From Owenia fusiformis (taxonomy: Eukaryota; Annelida; Polychaeta; Sabellida; Oweniidae), in the NCBI GenBank assembly GCA_903813345.2, contig CAIIXF020000003.1, positions 33,100,159 through 33,164,158 on the forward strand: 64,000 nucleotides of DNA, in the 5' to 3' direction. The notes beneath the pieces were generated by a model. It ran no database searches and was not told the origin of the DNA. It worked only from the letters and a program-made list of their open reading frames with translations. Position 1 is the stretch's first letter. Every line of letters starts with the position of its first letter. This document shows positions 58,760 to 64,000 of this stretch, piece by piece. The position numbers and the translations under genes are program-made.

Positions 58760-61590
58760 GTGGGTCCTTTATTTCATCTGTAATGGCATTTTCCAGTTGA
58801 TGGGTTTATATATAGTATTTTCAATTTTTCATGAGGGTGCCTTTAGACTACTTGTAATGGGGTGGCTAATTACTTTACTGAATGAGGAATGTTTATCCAA
58901 ACAATGGATACAAAGAAAATCTGGCCAGTTGTCCATCAGTAAATAAATCATCATGATAAAAGTATAATTCATTAAAGCATCCATTTGTTACCGTTCTGAA
59001 TCCAAATGATACATAGGTGCATCCATTTTATACATATATGTTGGCGTTTACGAAATGTTTTTTAAATATCTTCCCTATAACAGGAATATGGTAGCTGAAA
59101 CTTTCACACATTGTCATACTATGTATATTGAATATATATGCAAGATTTCAAGTCACAATGTTAAGTAGAAACTCTGAGATCACTAACCTTGATTTGCTGT
59201 CATATTTTTGCAATGATCCCATTCCCTATAATGTACGCGAGTACCCACGATACATTACATATAAATGACTGCATCCACATAGATCGACTAGCCACAGTGT
59301 ATATAGGAAAGTTTAAATGGTTTTAATTCTCCTGCCCTCTTTTAATAGACTACTGAATCAATCTTCTTATAGGTGGATTCTCTGAGGACATTACCAGGAT
59401 GGAACACAGCGTCTTGAAACTGCTGTCAATCGCATTCATGATATATGCCTTGAGAAGTTGCTAGCTGCAGTACCGAAAGAATGAAAAGGAGGGGGAGGCC
59501 ATACATGTTCCTTGGTTAGGAGATATTGGAGACTATGTTATCAATCATATTTGTGCTATGTCTTGAGAAGCTAGCTGCAATATCAAAAGAATGAAGGGGA
59601 GGAGGGGGGGGGGTAATACATGTACCTTGGTTATTACATATGGGAGACTATGTTTCTTTAATCTATTTCCAATCCCATTTTTTCTACTTTCCTCAATAAG
59701 ATCAGGAAAAAAACATGTCCGCTCCTTTTTTCTGGATCTGAAGATGTTCCGAATTTGCAATACAGATGAAAAGAAAGAGGAGAAGTGGAAGCAGGATTGA
59801 TATTTCGTATTGTTTAATGATATAAGCAGATTTTTTTATTTTTCAATCAATCTTTTTTCAAATATACACGTAGAATGTACCATATAAGAAAGAATATGAT
59901 AAATTGACAATAAGCATATTGATTTGTTCTTTTGAAAATAATTACTTAATTGCTGCATGCATTTGCAAATAGCATTTCTGATTAATTACTTGATGTAATG
60001 AAATGATATCTAATTGAAAGAATACTGGACTGCAAATTCAGATTGAACAATGAATAGTTTTGACATTTAATATTCACTTATGATTCCCAGTTTCATGAGG
60101 CATCAAATCAAAATGGAAAATGTCCATTCTTATTTTAAAATCAGATTTATATTTACATCATTTATTACATGCATTACTTATTCCAGCATTTCATGCATTA
60201 TCTATGATAGCATTCACATATATGTTAGGCTTTGTCTCACTGATATAAATTCGAATATTTTCAGTGAATTTGGTGAACACAAAACAAAGCAAATTTGCTT
60301 AAACTTTGCCAAAGCTTAAATTTTGCCTTTGCTTAGTTTTGGTCCAATTTATTAATTTTTGCCAATTTGCTGGAATTTAACAATTGCAAGAGCAAAATCA
60401 TCAGACAAGTGAAATATTCCAATTTTTGACCAATTTCGTTTCGTTCATTTGGAACATTTAAGGGCAAAAATCTAGAACTTTTTTCAACAAAGGCCTGTTA
60501 AAATCCATTTAAAGTGCCATGGTACTTAACAGGAAGTGACAAAACATACTGCATTTTTAGACATTTTTTGAGCAAAGATAACAGAGTTCTGTTTTGACCT
60601 CCAGTAAATATGGTTCAAAACTGAACACCTTGGTCAAAATATCGGACATCTCAATTTTTTCCTACTCACTTATCAATATCATATCACATCAATATTTTTT
60701 TCAAGTTGTTTATTTTTGTACAATTAATGTTAGCACTTAAAAACTTTGTCAAGGTGGAGTAGGTACAAAAAATAAAAAAAGCAGATTTTTTAAATGTCAA
60801 CATAATGCGTGACATTTTATCATACACGCAAAATTGATGCGTGATTTCAATTTTTCCAGCAAATCCGTGACAATCGCGTAAGGGTTGACAGGGCAGATTA
60901 CCCTAAACGAAAAATAAAGAGCTGATTGCTGTAATATGATGTCATTTCCCCAGTGACTTTCTCAGAGGTTTCTGAGGGCTCAGAAAACAACCCCCCCCCC
61001 CCAATGATGGTCCTAATGCCTCAACAGCTCGAGATTACCAAAAGTTTGTGACCTAGAGAAAATGAAGAAAATGAGGTAAGAAATAAGACTTGTGTTACAC
61101 TTGTGCTGAAAATTATCAGATTTTGAAAAATAATCAGAGTGAGCGAATATGTGAGTCTATGTCAATAATCTGCAAAAGGCTAATACTATTAGCCCATATA
61201 AACCAGATATGTAACAGGCTGTCCAAATGTCCCATAATTTGCATATTTGTCATGCAAGGTGTTCAGATTTGGACCAAGATGTCCACAATTTGGAGAAAGG
61301 TGTTCCACATTTGTACTAAGTCACTCATGTAAGGTTTTCCCACAGGGGGGGGGAAATTTCCCAAAGATGACCTTTCGTATTGGCACGTTCGAAAACAAAT
61401 TTTATTAACACGGCTCACTTGCCATTGAAATGGATCTCCAAATGTTCGCTGTAGTTTTATGAGTATTCTCTACAAGTATGGATCAAGTAACTTCAATAGT
61501 ATTACCATAGGTTTGAAATGATGATGTTGAACTGATGTTAACGCCATTCCCACAATTTCAAATTTAACTTTGCGCATGCGCAGCACTGAG
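58760..61590. other. AT-rich DNA with a local duplication at 59430-59660
   Basis: A diverged tandem duplication of about 110 bp (TTGAGAAG..GCTAGCTGCA at about 59452 and 59561) is visible. C12 lies at 60991-61002. No gene recognised. Confidence 0.4.
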
Positions 61591-61604
61591 AGAGCACGTG
61601 CTCA

Positions 61605-62072
61605 TGATTGTTCACGTGATCACATTAGACTATGGAAACATTATATGGCACCCAAGACTCTTAGGAGAAGATCGTAAAATAGAACAGATACAGAGAAGAG
61701 CTACCAAATTAATACCAGATCTGAAGAATAAGCCGTATCAAACAAGGCTTAAAGAGCTAAAACTTCATCCCCTCCACTACAGACGTAGATGAGGAGACAT
61801 GATACAGGTTTACAAAATTTTTAATGGAATAGACACTATAGAGCACAGCTCATTTTTCACCAAGGCCACCACAACCACTAGAGGACATTCCCTGAAATTG
61901 TACAAACACCACTGTAACACCACCCTTCGACGAAACACCTTTAGCAACAGAGTTATAGAAGACTTGAACAGCCTCCCAGAGAAGGTAGACGGTAGTGACG
62001 TCCCAAAGTGTAGATCAGTTTAAAGGGAGACTAGACAAATTTTGGCAAAATTATCACTATGATATAGTTTAA
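61605..62072 (+). pseudogene. Non-LTR retrotransposon reverse transcriptase C-terminus, fragment 1
   Basis: The frame reads LDYGNIIWHPRL...IEQIQRRATKLIPDLKN...RLKELKLHPLHYRR, then after TGA at 61790-61792 GDMIQVYKIFNG...TRGHSLKLYKH...NRVIEDLNSLPEKV. This is the familiar stretch downstream of the catalytic domain in CR1/Jockey-like LINEs. The TGA replaces an arginine-type position. A frameshift near 62005 moves the ending (SVDQFKGRLDKFW, to TAA at 62070-62072) into another frame. The copy is 5' truncated at about 61605, as usual for LINEs. It lacks the catalytic YxDD region and is dead. Confidence 0.85.
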
Positions 62073-62107
62073 TACCTATTACATACTTTTAAACTAAGAT
62101 CTGAGCA

Positions 62108-62625
62108 ACTACAGGACTTTTGAAGACCTATCAGCTCAGATTTATAACACAAGATTACAGACAAACCAGCAGCCCTACCACCATGCTGAGGAATCTGCAG
62201 CTGCCACCACTACAAGACAGACGTAATTTGACAAGAGTAGTCATGCTTCACAAGATAGTCCACCATAAGGTAGCCATTCCACCAGCGGCATACCTCGAGC
62301 TAGTAGGATCTGTGACCAGGGGTCACAACCTACGCTACCTTGTCCCATCCTCAAGAGTAGATTTACATCTTTACTCATTTTTCCCTGCAACCATACGACT
62401 ATGGAACCTTCTTCCAGCAAATGTAGCCATGATCGATTCCCTGGACATTTTTAAGAAGGAGGCAGGGAGTGTGATGCTTTCGTACTAAGTGATGACGATT
62501 TTAAAACGATTTTAGACATTTTAATGCACACTCACACTACAATTGTATATACACCGCACGCAAGCACACATAGTACGAAATATCCTAAAGAGGAGTCTGT
62601 ACTTTAATAGAAGAAGAAGAAGAAC
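62108..62625 (+). pseudogene. Non-LTR retrotransposon reverse transcriptase C-terminus, fragment 2, with 3' tail
   Basis: An open frame to TAA at 62486-62488 reads QDYRQTSSPTTMLRNLQLPP, LQDRRNLTRVVMLHKIVHH, TRGHNLRYLVPSSRVDLHLY, SFFPATIRLWNLLP. This is the C-terminus of a second, different LINE reverse transcriptase lineage, with the typical SFFPRTI..WN.LP motif. It has no ATG because it is 5' truncated. About 115 bp of 3' untranslated DNA is followed by AGAAGAAGAAGAA and GATGATGATG tails. It has no internal stops, so it is younger or better preserved than its neighbour. Confidence 0.85.
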
Positions 62626-62736
62626 CTGATGATGATGATGATGATTCTGCAATTTGATTGGAAATGATGCAGGAGATGACGTAATGGGGAATCCCCGAAT
62701 ACAATAAAATATGAAAGAATTATGGGAGCTACTCAC

Positions 62737-62782
62737 TTCTTCTGGTGTTCCCAAGTTGACAGGCCTGATGGTGGTCATTCTT
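62737..62782 (-). CDS. Possible first coding exon (14 codons)
   Basis: On the minus strand an acceptor-like CATATTCAG precedes AAGA and an ATG at 62776-62778. Fourteen codons (MTTIRPVNLGTPEE) then end exactly at a donor GTGAGTAGC (from 62736 down), phase 0. The peptide looks like a plausible N-terminus, but it is short and no exon of matching phase was found next to it. It may be chance. Confidence 0.25.
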
Positions 62783-63184
62783 CTGAATATGAGTAAGGGG
62801 GGGGTTACTTGAGTCTCTAGCTTAGAGAAGGGTTTTGACCTAAGTAAGGAGGGTGTTAAAGATATTAAATCATCTTGATCTCAATATGAAATAAACTAAT
62901 AATAAGATTATGCCACCTTACCTCATATGACGAATATGCTACATTTACTCGAGGACCATCCATTTGAAAAACCCGGAATTAGAACTTTTCAACTGGATTT
63001 TGACAGTAAACTTATTCATCGTTTTCTACATCGATTCTATGCCTAATGTCGCTACTATTCATGATAAATCGATTCTTTCATATGTCATGTTGCATCCTAC
63101 ATTAGTCTGGCCTTTGCAATTGCAGTATGTATGGAATAATTCCCAGATAATTATAAGTTGCGCCTGCCTCTTCCCGGCACATGT

Positions 63185-63270
63185 GTTGCTCGCGATGCAT
63201 CTTGGGAAACTGCTGAGGTCAAGGTCGTTAAAAATTTTGTACTTTTTGCTGCCGGTCAGTTTTAGGTAAG
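63185..63270. promoter_or_regulatory. Possible promoter-like motif cluster
   Basis: CTCGCGA (63189-63195) adjoins GCATCTTGGGAA (63197-63208), whose complement TTCCCAAGATGC resembles ZNF143/Staf-type promoter elements. The surrounding 100 bp is GC-richer than its flanks. A perfect plus-strand donor TTTTAG|GTAAGT follows at 63265-63270. It could drive a transcript in either direction; the minus-strand candidate exon at 62737-62782 lies 400 bp away. Confidence 0.25.
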
Positions 63271-64000
63271 TTATACTATTTTACTGATACTTTGCACGAT
63301 TTAATATATCGTATATTAATTTGTATATATGTTTGAAGTTTGATAACTTCTCTGGAAATCCAAAATGTTCCAAATAGCCCTCAGAGCAGAGAAACTTTGA
63401 TCTTGTAAAAAATTCAAATGGAATTTTTCCACGTTTCCAATGGAATTCCATGCATATTTCATTTCAGTAGTTTCACTATGGTTACCTATTCAGCCAAGCT
63501 TTCATAAATTTCCACTTTTCCATATTTTACCACATTTGAATAGAATAGGCCAGATTTTACTTGAGGTACTAAAGACATTGTATGCCATTCTATCAAACAG
63601 TGGCAAGAATCAGATTGCAAGGTCAGCAACATCTCAATACCACGCCTACCCCGATGTGTAGTTGTTCAGAGGTGTGGTTCAGCCCTAAGTTATTGGTTAT
63701 TGTAACATATTGAAGCGTAACATGGAATCTTACGTTCTGATGGTAATTCTTCTCGAAATCTGAAGTTTTATTCAGCATACTTCATCTATACATAGGTACA
63801 TGTATAAGATATATGTCTAATGACATCCTCGCAAAATGCTATGCATCAAAATTAAAGTAATCCCTTCCTAATAACAATGGGACCATTATAACACTTCAAA
63901 TAGATAATAGTACATGTACATTCAAAATTTAAAGCAGCAGTATGAACTGCCGAGTCGTATCCAGTGATCCTGGGCCTATCATATTTAATGAAAGCTATGA
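63271..64000. other. AT-rich DNA, no gene seen
   Basis: No recognisable gene; if a plus-strand transcript starts near 63.2 kb this would be its first intron. Confidence 0.35.

Larger units (their letters stand above)
56239..59299. repeat. 3.06-kb interval bounded by 34-bp perfect inverted repeats
   Basis: CACTGTGGCTAGTCGATCTA... (56239-56272) is repeated exactly in reverse at 59266-59299, and weaker matching continues inward for about 25 bp (ATGTAATGT.TCGTG.GTAC). This could be a large TIR element or two opposed copies of a short repeat. It encloses another TIR element (57743-58757) and two of the candidate exons. Confidence 0.65.

Noticed and set aside
62964-63269. Hydrophobic frame of about 101 codons ending near a donor site
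   Set aside because: No ATG near the start, no homology recognised and it overlaps the promoter-like cluster; the donor is noted separately.

Overview
The window looks like AT-rich nuclear DNA of an animal, most likely a marine invertebrate; a mollusc or other lophotrochozoan is a guess. The reasons are the lack of long genuine open reading frames, spliceosomal-type splice signals, animal-type transposons (mariner, hAT, non-LTR retrotransposons, a tRNA-derived SINE), very many short terminal-inverted-repeat (TIR) elements and large tandem arrays. I see no bacterial, viral or organellar gene, no CRISPR array and no operon. Most apparent open frames are repeat translations or chance frames, which are expected in large numbers at this base composition.

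Layout. 1-14 kb: an AT minisatellite, an internally deleted mariner with 27-bp TIRs and a TA duplication (1739-2757), a 270-bp palindrome-rich element (6419-6688), a 1.5-kb TIR element with 162-bp internal repeats (8127-9661), and small minisatellites. 14.9-26 kb: nested elements ending in GTAGCCAG (15090-16230), a hairpin MITE (17020-17147), several copies of a MITE ending in TACAGTAAAACCTG, a decayed coding-like segment inside an inverted duplication (21.4-22.2 kb), a 22-bp minisatellite and a second mariner relic. 28.6-33.1 kb: a 35-bp satellite (1.9 kb) and a 41/82-bp dimeric satellite. 36-46 kb: mostly single-copy DNA with a SINE (38.4 kb) and further repeat families. 46.3-49.2 kb: a TTAA-flanked 2-kb element holding a second copy of the 162-bp-repeat element plus a tRNA-like gene, followed by a hAT-like element holding a BED-finger fragment. 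50.9-55.1 kb: 21-bp and 30-bp satellites, the latter broken by a MITE. 56.2-59.3 kb: an interval bounded by 34-bp inverted repeats. 61.6-62.6 kb: two adjacent dead non-LTR reverse transcriptase 3' ends.

The only hint of a host gene is a weak chain on the minus strand: a possible first coding exon (62737-62778), possible internal exons (57484-57632, 56837-56999) and an exon at 42349-42518. The last three have compatible intron phases. If real, the satellites from 44 to 55 kb lie in a 14-kb intron. This is inference and needs RNA evidence. The most interesting signals otherwise are the TTAA-bounded nested element with its Gly-bodied, AGC-anticodon tRNA-like sequence, the three-copy palindrome array with a covarying base pair, the modular element family that keeps its hairpin end while changing its internal satellite, and the dimeric higher-order satellites.
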